Source: CAZLRH01 sp964562015
GTDB taxonomy: Bacteria; Verrucomicrobiota; Verrucomicrobiia; Opitutales; JABDGR01
Length of the DNA stretch: 25,042 nucleotides
NCBI GenBank assembly: GCA_964562015.1
Contig: CAZLRH010000036.1
Coordinates: 1-25,042 of the forward strand
Direction of reading: 5' to 3'
Shown: one piece after another, positions 14,311 through 21,441 of the stretch
Layout of the letters: every line of letters starts with the position of its first letter
Position numbering within the stretch: the stretch's first letter is position 1
The notes under the pieces: generated by a model
The model's input: the letters and a program-made list of their open reading frames with translations, nothing else
The model's database searches: none
Told to the model about the DNA's origin: nothing
Position numbers and translations under genes: made by a program

Positions 14311-14340
14311 CCAGTTGACAACTTTACCAATTGGTATCAC
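14307..14340 (+). promoter_or_regulatory. Rightward early promoter PR with operator
   Basis: TTGACA at 14315-14320, a 4-base spacer, then the perfect operator TACCAATTGGTA at 14325-14336 and TCAC. The module has the same order and spacing as the PL module 640 bases away on the other strand. A half-site-like GATACCAGTTG precedes it at 14307-14317. The first downstream gene starts at 14389. A clear -10 is not seen. Confidence 0.75.
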
Positions 14341-14388
14341 TGTGGCCATCGGGACCTGGGCAGACCCCACGTTCCCGGAAAGGCCAAC

Positions 14389-14619
14389 ATGGGATCACCC
14401 GATAAACCCCCTTCACCGGTGCTCGTTATTGCATCGGACTTACTCGCGCAACGTGCCAAGAGGCTCTTAGACCAGCTCGCCTGCGGTACCTGGCAAGCCG
14501 GTGCCGACCTGCGCGCCGCGCTCGATGCGTACTACGCGGTACGCGAAAACGAGATTCTAACAAATACCATCGAGTCGTCAGACGAAGCGGCACCCCAGAC
14601 TTTGAGGGCCCAGTCATGA
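14389..14619 (+). CDS. First rightward early protein, unknown (76 aa)
   Basis: This is the first gene after PR. A GGAAAGG ribosome site precedes the ATG, and the stop overlaps the next start (ATGA), which supports expression. The protein has a helical middle (A-S-D-L-L-A-Q-R-A-K-R-L-L-D-Q-L and A-G-A-D-L-R-A-A-L-D-A-Y-Y) and a Ser/Glu-rich tail. It has no HTH signature I can align and no membrane segment. Being first after the repressor-controlled promoter, it could be a regulator or anti-host protein, but that is position only. Confidence 0.6.
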   Translation: MGSPDKPPSPVLVIASDLLAQRAKRLLDQLACGTWQAGADLRAALDAYYAVRENEILTNTIESSDEAAPQTLRAQS

Positions 14620-16046
14620 CCGAGGCGACCTCGCCGCTACAGATGGCGGAAGAATTCCGCGCAGCATGGCCGCAGGTAGCAGCGCCGAACATGTCGGTCC
14701 TAGCCGAGTCGAAGATCGCTGAACAATTCGCTGTCGATGCGGCCGCGATCGAATCAGCCAAGGTTCGATACTCAACCGTCGACGCAGCCACCAAAGAGGG
14801 TTACGCGCTGGCCATCGAAGGGCGCGCACTCTTTCGTGACACCCGTATCGCCATCGACAAGCGCAGGAAAGAGCTCAACGCCGACGCGAACGCCTACACG
14901 AAACGCGTCAACAGCGTCGCGAAGCAATTGACCGAACTCGTGTCACCGACTGAAGATGCGCTAAACGACAAGATCCACAAGGTGGACGAGGCTAAAGCCA
15001 TCGCCAAGCAAGCCGAGCGTGAAGCTGCCGAAGCTGCCGAAAGGGCACGGTTGCGTGAAGAGCAGGAATCCGAGCGAGCACGCATGGCAGAGGAACGCGA
15101 AGCTATCGAGCTCGAAAAGAAGGCCCTCGCAGACCTACGCGCGAAGCAAGAGGCCGAAACTCAGGCACGACGCGAACAGGAAGAGCTCGAGCGCAAGGGC
15201 AGGGAAGAGGCCGAGCGCAAGCGTCTGCAGGAATTAGCGGCGCGCTTGGCACTACTGGCACGTCTGCACAATACCGGCATGCCCGGCTGTGCTTATGACG
15301 ACACGTGCGCCACCACTGCCGAACTCACTCGCGCACCGATCCCCGAGTTTGCGGACATGCCCCTGCAACGCCTCGAGTCGCTGACAGTGACGAAGGAGCT
15401 TGCGGCAAAGGAGCTACGCGAAGCCAAGGCGCGCCGCGAGCAGACCGAGCGCGAGCAGGCCGAAGCCGAAGAGCTCCGCAAGGCACAGGCGCGAGACGAA
15501 GAGCAACGACGGCTCAACGCAGAGCGCGCCGAGCTCGACAAGCAGCGCACGCAGCTCGAAGCCGAGAAGCGAAGGCAGCGCGAGCACCGATTCGGCTTGC
15601 TCATTCGTCTGGTGAACCTCACGCCTGACTATCCAGCATCAGCACTGTGGACCGCCACGGGCAATAACGTCGAGGTTGACGACGAGGTCAAAGAGCCGTT
15701 CGCATCGATGGCAATCAGCGAACTCGAATCGCTTGTCGGTCGTCTCGAACTGGCGTGGAGGCAAGAACTAGAAGCACGCAGAGCGAGTGAAGCCGAAGAG
15801 CGACGTGTTGCCGAGCTCGAGCGCAAAGCGGCACTAGAGAAGCGTCGCGAAGCACTCCGCCCCGACTGCGAGAAGCTCCGTATCTATGCGGAGTCAATTC
15901 GCACGGTGCCGATCCCTGAGTTCAGCGACGACGCGGACGTGACGGGCACTATCAACACAACGATCGACGCTTTGCTCAACATCGCAGAGGCACTTGATAA
16001 GGCTGCCGACGCTATTGACGGGAGCTCGAGCAATGCCGCTAGCTGA
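14616..16046 (+). CDS. Long coiled-coil protein of the recombination operon (476 aa)
   Basis: Residues about 45-125 resemble the coiled-coil-type phage domain (DUF1351-like: K-E-G-Y-A-L-A-I-E-G-R and I-D-K-R-R-K-E-L-N-A) that usually sits beside RecE/RecT-type genes. Three Glu/Arg/Ala-rich coiled coils follow at about 125-210, 257-325 and 374-415. Between them lie two similar segments, 211-256 (L-A-L-L-A-R-L-H and F-A-D-M-P-L-Q-R-L-E-S-L) and 326-373 (F-G-L-L-I-R-L-V and F-A-S-M-A-I-S-E-L-E-S-L), so the protein has an internal duplication. P-I-P-E-F occurs at 241-245 and again at 432-436. It may act as a scaffold for the exonuclease encoded next, whose start overlaps its end. Confidence 0.75.
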   Translation: MTEATSPLQMAEEFRAAWPQVAAPNMSVLAESKIAEQFAVDAAAIESAKVRYSTVDAATKEGYALAIEGRALFRDTRIAIDKRRKELNADANAYTKRVNSVAKQLTELVSPTEDALNDKIHKVDEAKAIAKQAEREAAEAAERARLREEQESERARMAEEREAIELEKKALADLRAKQEAETQARREQEELERKGREEAERKRLQELAARLALLARLHNTGMPGCAYDDTCATTAELTRAPIPEFADMPLQRLESLTVTKELAAKELREAKARREQTEREQAEAEELRKAQARDEEQRRLNAERAELDKQRTQLEAEKRRQREHRFGLLIRLVNLTPDYPASALWTATGNNVEVDDEVKEPFASMAISELESLVGRLELAWRQELEARRASEAEERRVAELERKAALEKRREALRPDCEKLRIYAESIRTVPIPEFSDDADVTGTINTTIDALLNIAEALDKAADAIDGSSSNAAS

Positions 16047-16914
16047 CGGAATCCACGAAGACATCACTTGGGACGAGTACAACGCCGAAGAGGCGATTCG
16101 CATCTCGTCACTTGTCAATATGTCGGTTTCCCCAAAGTACTACCGCTGGTGCCAGCTACACCCCAAGGACTCGGAGGCCCTGCGGTTCGGGCGCGCCGTG
16201 GATCTAGCCGTGTTCGAGCCTGAGTTGTTTGGCTCACAGTATGTGCGCTGGACCGGTCACGACGCGGCGGGAAATAAAGTCATCAAGCGCGGTCACTACT
16301 GGGAGGACTTGCAGGCGATTGCTGGCAACGACGGGCAAGAGATCATCGACGAAGACGACTATCAGTTGGCGCTCGAGATCCGCAAGGCCGTGTGGGGCGA
16401 CCCGCTAGGCAAGACGTACCTGCACCAAGGGCACCAGCAAGTCTCACTCATCTGGCACGATCCTCAGACGGGGTATCGGTGCAAGGCGCGGCTCGACTGG
16501 CTCTCACTACGGGCGGCACTAGTTGACCTAAAGACAGCGCGCAGTGTGCTACCTCGCAAGTTCCAAAGGGATGGCGCCGAGCTCGAGTACCATGTCAAAA
16601 TGGCGTGGTACTCGGACGCGTTAGACATCCTCGGCAGGCCAGCGTCCGAAGTTGTGCTACTCGCCGTCGAGAAGACCGGGCCCCTCGACGTCGTGTGCTT
16701 CGACCTCGACGATGAGACGTTAGCCGTCGGTCGGTTCGAGTACCGCCGTTGGCTCGAGGAGCTACGCACCTGCATCGACACCGACACTTGGCCCGGCATT
16801 GCGCGCGGCAAAAAGGTGCCGTTCGAGATCCCGAGGTACAAGCGTCACGACTTCGACAATCTCGATATCGCGCAACTGAACAACGAGGCCCAAGGCCTGG
16901 AGATGCTGACATGA
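16033..16914 (+). CDS. RecE / exonuclease VIII-like PD-(D/E)XK nuclease
   Basis: A start at 16033 (M-P-L-A-D-G) overlaps the upstream gene by 14 bases with GGGAG ahead of it. In 293 residues the protein keeps the layout of phage RecE-type nucleases: a helix with R-F-G-R-A-V-D-L-A-V-F-E-P-E (51-64), a catalytic core with R-L-D (153-155) and V-D-L-K (164-167), i.e. D155 and D165-x-K167, then E-Y-H-V-K-M-A-W-Y at 185-193 corresponding to the conserved Tyr/Gln helix. It would resect 5' ends of linear DNA for single-strand annealing. No RecT or Erf homologue is recognisable next to it; the partner may be the SSB-like protein at 17553 or lie outside the window. Confidence 0.83.
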   Translation: MPLADGIHEDITWDEYNAEEAIRISSLVNMSVSPKYYRWCQLHPKDSEALRFGRAVDLAVFEPELFGSQYVRWTGHDAAGNKVIKRGHYWEDLQAIAGNDGQEIIDEDDYQLALEIRKAVWGDPLGKTYLHQGHQQVSLIWHDPQTGYRCKARLDWLSLRAALVDLKTARSVLPRKFQRDGAELEYHVKMAWYSDALDILGRPASEVVLLAVEKTGPLDVVCFDLDDETLAVGRFEYRRWLEELRTCIDTDTWPGIARGKKVPFEIPRYKRHDFDNLDIAQLNNEAQGLEMLT

Positions 16915-17363
16915 TAAAGGTTTACGTAGCGTCTAGCTGGCGCTGCAAATATCAACCGCTCGTGGTCGCTGCGCTTCGAGAGCACCAGCGACTCGACGTA
17001 TACGACTTCCGCAATCCCGGCCCCGGTAATTACGGGTTCGGCTGGAGCGAGATAGACCCCGACTGGATTGGTTGGGATCCGTCAGCTTTTCGCTTATGTC
17101 TCAGTCATCCTCGGGCAATCGAAGGATTCAATCTCGACATGAACGCGTTGCGTGAATGCGACGCTTGCCTGTGCGTCTTGCCCTGCGGTCGCTCAGCGCA
17201 TCTTGAGTTAGGATGGGCGGCGGGCGCTGGAAAACATACGGCCATCTACATGCCAGCGGAGGAAAAGCACGAGCCGGAACTGATGTACAAAGCGCTCGGT
17301 TCGATTCTGGTTAGCGTCCGTGAGCTCTGCGAATGGGCAGAAACTGTGGGTGATAATTTATGA
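16911..17363 (+). CDS. Nucleoside 2-deoxyribosyltransferase-like protein (150 aa)
   Basis: The ATG at 16911 overlaps the exonuclease stop (ATGA). The fold signature is a Rossmann-like start, V-Y-V-A-S-S-W-R (residues 4-11), a middle F-N-L-D-M-N-A-L-R-E-C-D-A-C-L-C-V-L with the usual Asp, and S-A-H-L-E-L-G-W-A-A-G-A-G-K, where the Glu matches the nucleophile of this family. Such enzymes cleave or exchange the base of deoxynucleosides; phage relatives are often linked to altered nucleotide pools or modified DNA. The length is right. The substrate cannot be read from sequence. Confidence 0.75.
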   Translation: MIKVYVASSWRCKYQPLVVAALREHQRLDVYDFRNPGPGNYGFGWSEIDPDWIGWDPSAFRLCLSHPRAIEGFNLDMNALRECDACLCVLPCGRSAHLELGWAAGAGKHTAIYMPAEEKHEPELMYKALGSILVSVRELCEWAETVGDNL

Positions 17364-17560
17364 CCCGCGACACCCAACCGTGCCCACCCCCTGACCACAT
17401 AACGGCGGACAGGACGCTGGACGCGCTGAGGTCGCCTACGATGTCGCAACGGGCCGCGCTGGCCCTGCTGACTTTTGGGCAGGCGGATGAGTTTCCGCTC
17501 ACCACCAACCACAAGACGACCATTGGGACACCGATTGCTGAGGAAACAGCACATGAGTGA
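17360..17560 (+). CDS. Small unknown protein (66 aa)
   Basis: It starts at 17360 in an ATGA overlap and ends in an 8-base ATGAGTGA overlap with the following gene. It is Thr/Pro-rich with one helical stretch (M-S-Q-R-A-A-L-A-L-L-T-F-G-Q) and no known motif. The double coupling to neighbours argues that it is translated. It may assist the recombination proteins on either side. Confidence 0.55.
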   Translation: MTRDTQPCPPPDHITADRTLDALRSPTMSQRAALALLTFGQADEFPLTTNHKTTIGTPIAEETAHE

Positions 17561-18077
17561 ACTCAAACTGAATCCTTGCCCTAAAGCCTTCGACGACTTC
17601 TATCGATCGAAGTTTTTTACCGGCGACGACCTCGTTGGAAAGAAGCCAATCTACACTATCGAGAAATTCTACCAAACCGACTTGAAACCGGAAGACGACG
17701 GCGAAGCGCAAACGGTAATCGTCGCCAAGCTCAAAGAATCAAAGCTGATGCTGAAGGTGAACTACACCAACGCGTGCTGCCTGAAGGCCATGTTCGGAGC
17801 CGAGTTCCGCATGTGCGAGGGCAAGCGCATCGTCATCACTGCAGAGCGCGAACGCGTCGGCAACGAGCAGCTCAACACAGTGCGCATTTACGGCAGTCCA
17901 GACCTGAGGGAAGACGTGCACGTCGAGATCAAGATGCCGTTTCGTAAAACCCTCGTGAAGCGCACGCTGAAGGCACCGAATCAGCAGCAGGGTGCACAGC
18001 AACAGGCAGCACAGAAAGCGCCTACAACACCCGCCGCACGCAACGACGACCCCGACGACTTCGATCGCGGCGTGTGA
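17553..18077 (+). CDS. Phage conserved protein, probable ssDNA-binding-like protein (174 aa)
   Basis: Residues about 25-130 form a beta-rich domain (K-P-I-Y-T-I-E-K-F-Y-Q, V-I-V-A-K-L-K-E-S-K-L-M-L, N-Y-T-N-A-C-C-L, G-K-R-I-V-I-T-A-E-R-E-R). The pattern of an L-x-L strand, an N-x-T-N-A turn and a W/C-x-G-K-x-I strand is known from a conserved phage protein next to RecE/RecT-type genes. A Gln/Ala/Pro-rich linker follows and the protein ends in an acidic tip (D-D-P-D-D-F-D-R-G-V), as in SSB proteins. I infer a single-strand DNA-binding role for recombination or replication. The start at 17553 overlaps the preceding gene by eight bases. Confidence 0.7.
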   Translation: MSELKLNPCPKAFDDFYRSKFFTGDDLVGKKPIYTIEKFYQTDLKPEDDGEAQTVIVAKLKESKLMLKVNYTNACCLKAMFGAEFRMCEGKRIVITAERERVGNEQLNTVRIYGSPDLREDVHVEIKMPFRKTLVKRTLKAPNQQQGAQQQAAQKAPTTPAARNDDPDDFDRGV

Positions 18078-18083
18078 TATACT
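18075..18083 (+). promoter_or_regulatory. Extended -10 promoter candidate
   Basis: TGATATACT (TG-N-TATACT) begins in the stop codon of the SSB-like gene and precedes the next gene at 18123 by about 40 bases. A small palindrome, GCGGCAATGCCGC at 18095-18107, lies in the presumed leader. No good -35 is visible, which extended -10 promoters do not need. Confidence 0.5.
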
Positions 18084-18122
18084 CACTATTCATAGCGGCA
18101 ATGCCGCAGAAAGCAGAACAGT

Positions 18123-18329
18123 ATGACCACGCAAATTCGAGTGATAAACGAAGGTCCAAGCAAGATACGAATCAGCTCGATTGATCCAGTGACAGGGTCG
18201 GAAACCGGCAGCTACGTAGCCAAAGAGCTCAGTGCTGGCGAGTTGTTGCCGGCTCATTCGATGTATGTGCACAACGGCGCATCGCTTCGAATCGACGAAG
18301 TGAAGGATGCTCCGAATCCCGCGGAGTAA
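18123..18329 (+). CDS. Small unknown protein (68 aa)
   Basis: A short soluble protein with alternating polar and hydrophobic residues suggesting a small beta domain (I-R-V-I-N-E-G-P-S-K-I-R-I-S-S-I and Y-V-H-N-G-A-S-L-R-I-D-E-V). There is no cysteine or membrane segment. It is separated from the operon upstream by a promoter candidate and followed by the strong terminator at 18382-18422, so it may form its own unit. The family is not recognised. Confidence 0.6.
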   Translation: MTTQIRVINEGPSKIRISSIDPVTGSETGSYVAKELSAGELLPAHSMYVHNGASLRIDEVKDAPNPAE

Positions 18330-18381
18330 AGAAGACTAGGCGCAGTCAGCAACCCCCACCCAACTGACAGCTGATGCGCTC

Positions 18382-18422
18382 CAACGCCCCGGAAAATTGC
18401 AAAGCTTCCGGGGCGTTGTTTT
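18382..18422 (+). terminator. Rho-independent terminator
   Basis: The stem CAACGCCCCGGAA pairs with TTCCGGGGCGTTG around an 11-base loop and is followed by GTTTTAT. This ends rightward transcription after the gene at 18123. Confidence 0.9.
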
Positions 18423-18483
18423 ATCCGGCCTCGCGAACTATCGACATGGGGGAGTGAATAGTTTATGGTTTTTCCGAAAAGTG

Positions 18484-18492
18484 TGCTATAAC
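18484..18492 (+). promoter_or_regulatory. Second extended -10 promoter candidate
   Basis: TGCTATAAC (TG-N-TATAAC) lies after the terminator and 40 bases before the start at 18532, the same distance as the candidate at 18075 from its gene. It would restart transcription for the last rightward genes. The -35 is weak. Confidence 0.5.
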
Positions 18493-18531
18493 TATTGAGT
18501 CAGCAGCGAGCTGACAGAAAGCGAAACGAAG

Positions 18532-18789
18532 ATGCTCACAATCCGAATCGACCTCGACACCGACCTGCGCGTAGCCTGTATCCCCGGATGCAATCCCGAG
18601 GCAGAGGGCGAGTCGTTCCGCTCCGCGTACCTGGCGGCCTTGGAGCGCGCAGCGAACGGTCGCGAGTATCGCACACTCGAGAGCCACGAGCGCGGATATC
18701 ACGAGCACCACACGACCGAGGAGGAGCAGGATCTGTGGCAGGCCGCTCACGATGGCTGCTCTCGCAATGAGGACGGTACCTGGAGCTGA
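18532..18789 (+). CDS. Small acidic unknown protein (85 aa)
   Basis: Starts M-L-T-I-R-I-D-L-D-T-D-L and continues with two helical stretches, one containing Y-L-A-A-L-E-R-A-A-N-G-R, then H-E-H-H-T-T-E-E-E-Q-D-L-W-Q-A. It is strongly acidic overall. Acidic small early proteins of phages often bind host factors, but no motif here shows a target. It has its own promoter candidate and is followed by a GC-rich hairpin with no T-run. Confidence 0.6.
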   Translation: MLTIRIDLDTDLRVACIPGCNPEAEGESFRSAYLAALERAANGREYRTLESHERGYHEHHTTEEEQDLWQAAHDGCSRNEDGTWS

Positions 18790-18810
18790 CCACTCCCGCC
18801 CTTCATTCCG

Positions 18811-18835
18811 CCCCGCCGTCTCAGACCGCGGGGCT
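18811..18835 (+). other. GC-rich hairpin without T-run
   Basis: GCCCCGC and GCGGGGC pair around an 11-base loop in the gap before the gene at 18859. The missing T-run makes termination doubtful; it could protect the RNA end or attenuate. Confidence 0.5.
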
Positions 18836-18858
18836 TGGGGCGTTGAAGGGACAGACAA

Positions 18859-19053
18859 ATGAACTACTCAGACGCAAGACAGTGTGCGAAACGCGGCTCG
18901 ACCGTGTCACTAGTTACACCGGACGCAACGGGCGACCTCTTCGTGCGCCACCCGTGCTGGATCGACGAAGACAACCAACTAGTTATGCCCCACCCCACGC
19001 AAGACACCGGCACAGTACGCGCGCCAGCCGATGGCAATTACAGACTCGACTGA
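18859..19053 (+). CDS. Small unknown protein (64 aa)
   Basis: GAAGGGA lies about nine bases before the ATG. The sequence looks like a small beta-strand protein (G-S-T-V-S-L-V-T-P-D-A and C-W-I-D-E-D-N-Q-L-V-M). Two cysteines are present but not in a zinc pattern. It overlaps another frame on the same strand, which belongs to the next gene only from 19065. Function is unknown. Confidence 0.6.
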   Translation: MNYSDARQCAKRGSTVSLVTPDATGDLFVRHPCWIDEDNQLVMPHPTQDTGTVRAPADGNYRLD

Positions 19054-19064
19054 ACGAAGCGAAG

Positions 19065-19355
19065 ATGACGACCAAACAAAAGAACCACATCCCGAGAGCC
19101 CTCAGTGCGGCCCTGGACTGCCCTGAGGGCTACCCGTTGCAGGCAGATGCCGAGACCATCGTGCGAGCTGCCCTAGACCGCCACCACACGCGCCGAGCCG
19201 CAGCAGTCGAGCTAGGGTTCAGTGACGCGACGTTCAGCGAGCTGCTCAAGCGCCACCCTGCACTACTCAGTGTACCAGCGCAGCCAACGCCGGCCGCAGT
19301 ACGAACACCGCGGCAGTTATCAACCCAAGCAAAACCAAAACGGCTCCAACCATGA
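19065..19355 (+). CDS. Fis-like HTH protein (96 aa)
   Basis: A start at M-T-T-K-Q-K (19065) is 12 bases after the previous stop. Residues about 27-60 (D-A-E-T-I-V-R-A-A-L-D-R-H, R-R-A-A-A-V-E-L-G-F-S-D-A-T-F-S-E-L-L-K) match a Fis-type helix-turn-helix. A Pro/Lys-rich tail follows. It is the last rightward gene and runs 89 bases into the convergent gene at 19267-19680. It may control the late switch, because it meets the late block head-on. Confidence 0.62.
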   Translation: MTTKQKNHIPRALSAALDCPEGYPLQADAETIVRAALDRHHTRRAAAVELGFSDATFSELLKRHPALLSVPAQPTPAAVRTPRQLSTQAKPKRLQP

Positions 19356-19680
19356 TGCTGGGGCCTCGCACCGTCACCATTCCAGCATGAACACTGATTG
19401 GCCTGGTGACGACCGAGTCAGGCTCATCGTCGCTCATGCTGCTCAGCTTGTTCCGTCGCGAGTGAGGCGCCGGCATATCGGATAGCATCGCCGGACAGTC
19501 CGGATCGGTGTCGGCCTCTTCTCCGCCGTTCATACAAGGCAGACGGCGGACCTGTTGAGTAAGTGACATAACTTGAGTCGCAAGGTGCAGGTTGGCTTTT
19601 TTTAGCTCATGAAACGACTCCTGCAGGTCAGTGATCGCCCGCAGCATCTTGCCCAAATCCACCATCTCGTCTTGTGTCAT
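19267..19680 (-). CDS. Coiled-coil protein with C-terminal membrane helix (137 aa)
   Basis: Residues 8-47 form an amphipathic helix or coiled coil (M-L-R-A-I-T-D-L-Q-E-S-F-H-E-L-K-K-A-N-L). After an acidic, flexible middle, residues about 109-130 are a clear membrane span (I-M-V-G-A-V-L-V-L-L-G-L-I-T-A-A-V). The tail after it is very short, so it looks tail-anchored with the N-terminal part in the cytoplasm. It is coupled by ATGA to the putative endolysin at 19677, which fits a holin, i-spanin or accessory lysis role, but holins are too diverse to assign from sequence alone. Confidence 0.65.
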   Translation of the reverse strand: MTQDEMVDLGKMLRAITDLQESFHELKKANLHLATQVMSLTQQVRRLPCMNGGEEADTDPDCPAMLSDMPAPHSRRNKLSSMSDDEPDSVVTRPISVHAGMVTVRGPSIMVGAVLVLLGLITAAVFVLRPALAALVH

Positions 19681-20213
19681 ATGAGGTCTTTCATCAGCAG
19701 TGAGCAGTCAATCACATGTTGCAGCGGCCGCCCCCAGTTCCACGACCACGGCCCGCGCTTGCTCGTGATTGCGTTGTCTGCAGCGCCACCGCCGGCAAGT
19801 TCGACTTGTCTGGTGTCGTCAGGGTCACTGATGCAAAACGCTACATGATCATTCGGCTTGCCGTCGTTAGCCCAATGCAGCAACGAGCCGGCAGCGGGAG
19901 CCGCACCCGACGCCGAGTAACGCACGAGGGCACCCTTATCGCGCGCAATCTGCAGCACCCAATCGATGGCCATCCCGCTCTTGTACGGGCACCGCAATAG
20001 CTCGTGATCGATCTGGCAGTGACGCCACACCCCGAGCGCGAACATGCCGCAGTTCGTCGTGATTCGAACGGCTTGCTCAGGGTCATCACCAGGAGCACAT
20101 ACGAGCTCAGCCAACTCATCACGACGATTCGACAGCGAACAACCAACGTAATCGCGCACGGTGCCGATGATGAGGCGTTGGTTCTCACTCCAGATTTCGG
20201 ACACTTCTGTCAT
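19677..20213 (-). CDS. Cys/His amidase-like protein, candidate endolysin (178 aa)
   Basis: A strong AGGAGG site lies eight bases before the ATG at 20213. The pattern T-N-C-G-M-F-A-L-G-V-W (about 53-63) and P-N-D-H-V-A-F-C-I-S-D (about 120-130) gives the Cys and His of an NlpC/P60 or CHAP-type cysteine amidase. Between them G-A-L-V-R-Y-S and G-S-L-L-H-W form the small beta core. There is no signal peptide, so it would need a holin to reach the cell wall, and the next gene encodes a membrane protein. Family assignment is by motif only, and a capsid-associated protease is an alternative. Confidence 0.62.
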   Translation of the reverse strand: MTEVSEIWSENQRLIIGTVRDYVGCSLSNRRDELAELVCAPGDDPEQAVRITTNCGMFALGVWRHCQIDHELLRCPYKSGMAIDWVLQIARDKGALVRYSASGAAPAAGSLLHWANDGKPNDHVAFCISDPDDTRQVELAGGGAADNAITSKRGPWSWNWGRPLQHVIDCSLLMKDLI

Positions 20214-20389
20214 GCTGCAGCCCTCCTAGTGGGTTTTCAAGTACGCGCCGGATCGCCCGATGATTCGAACCCCGTTCGCGCCGTGCGTGTGAGCGTACCC
20301 ACAACCGGTGCCATCGATAGGTGTTTGACTGTTGACTTGCGACGCGAAGCACCACCACACTGGGCCCCACGAAGTGCGCACCCAAACCA
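20214..20389. other. Gap between late genes, no firm gene
   Basis: On the minus strand a GTG frame (20397 to 20185) overlaps the hydrolase stop by eight bases and the endolysin start by 29. It looks random (many Arg/His) and I do not call it. A GGGGTTCGAATC segment near 20260-20271 resembles a tRNA T-loop, but no stem pairs around it. Confidence 0.5.
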
Positions 20390-21412
20390 TTAGTCACCTG
20401 CCATCAATGAGAGCATCCTGGTGACTCTTGCTGCGTTCATGACGTGTCCGGGATATGCGATAGGATCCAAATAATAAGTAAAGGTTGAGCCAACGGATCG
20501 AATGTAATCGACAATCGCATCCTGTTGTTCGTACCAAGCGGGTAGCCTTGTTACTGGCCAATACTCGTCATTGAGTGCACTGACTAAATCAGTGTGTCTA
20601 CCAGGCCAACTCGCACCAATTCTAAACATCCCCCACCAGTCGATAGCGCAAGCACCTCCGGTATAGGCGGCGCTCAGAACATAAGACTCTGTATCCGAAT
20701 TTACGTATGTTGTATCGACGCAAGGCCACACCAGGCCAGGAACATTGGAGTAATAGGATACGTAGCGGCCATCTAGCGCAGAGACGAGATTGCCAGCAAT
20801 CCCGCCGCCTGAATGTCCAGCTAATATGCACTTCGACGGGCTCACATCGGAAACCGCTTGATTCGCACTGACAATAACATGGTGGACAAATTGCAGTAAC
20901 GCTAGCGGCCCACCATCGCTATCCAGCGCACTTACCGCGTGCTCCGCAATGGCCGTCAGTGTTCCGCCTGTGTTGTGCCAAGATCCGGACGAATAAGTCC
21001 AGCTACCGCCGATTACTATGTGAGTTCCTACGGGATTTTGAGCGTAAGAGAAGGCTACTGTGTCGCACACCAACACGTAGTATCCAGCACCGAGTAGCGA
21101 TCCAATTACGTTTCCCTCAGCGGCTCTATCGTAATCTGCCCATCCATCATGCCCGCACATCCAAACCACGAGCTTTCCGTTGGACGTCGTTGGATATAAC
21201 AGATAGGTGTACTGAGGATCGCCACCTGGACGCTGTCCAGGGGCAGAGATAGTATACCGCGTCATGTGCGTGCAATTCGCGGGCAGAGCAATTCCTGCCC
21301 CTGCGTAGTTATAGTTTGCCTGCGAGACATCCGCTCCCGTGCTTGGTAAGCCATGTGGGTAGAGCAGATTGAGCAGAGACGTGCGAGCTGCTGACCACTG
21401 AGCAGCGGACAT
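20390..21412 (-). CDS. Alpha/beta-hydrolase-like protein, tail-associated esterase candidate
   Basis: The nucleophile elbow G-H-S-G-G-G is clear (about residue 195 from the ATG at 21412), and a likely catalytic His is near the end in Y-P-G-H-V-M-N. These fit an alpha/beta-hydrolase or deacetylase. The frame is open up to a TTG at 21463 inside the fibre's last codons; ATG 21412 is used, but an earlier start is possible, since both N-terminal parts read like protein (W-F-N-R-W-N-M). There is no signal peptide. Position directly after a fibre gene suggests a virion enzyme trimming host surface polysaccharide, such as removing acetyl groups. Confidence 0.7.
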   Translation of the reverse strand: MSAAQWSAARTSLLNLLYPHGLPSTGADVSQANYNYAGAGIALPANCTHMTRYTISAPGQRPGGDPQYTYLLYPTTSNGKLVVWMCGHDGWADYDRAAEGNVIGSLLGAGYYVLVCDTVAFSYAQNPVGTHIVIGGSWTYSSGSWHNTGGTLTAIAEHAVSALDSDGGPLALLQFVHHVIVSANQAVSDVSPSKCILAGHSGGGIAGNLVSALDGRYVSYYSNVPGLVWPCVDTTYVNSDTESYVLSAAYTGGACAIDWWGMFRIGASWPGRHTDLVSALNDEYWPVTRLPAWYEQQDAIVDYIRSVGSTFTYYLDPIAYPGHVMNAARVTRMLSLMAGD

Positions 21413-21441
21413 GTTCCAGCGATTGAACCAACGTGGGCTTG

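Noticed and set aside
13999..14370. Minus-strand frame (123 aa) between repressor and PR
   Set aside because: It overlaps the repressor gene and the PR operator, has no ribosome site or domain, and reads like shadow sequence.
20185..20397. GTG-start frame and a tRNA T-loop-like GGTTCGAATC on the minus strand
   Set aside because: The residues look random and the T-loop has no pairing stem. It would also overlap both neighbours.
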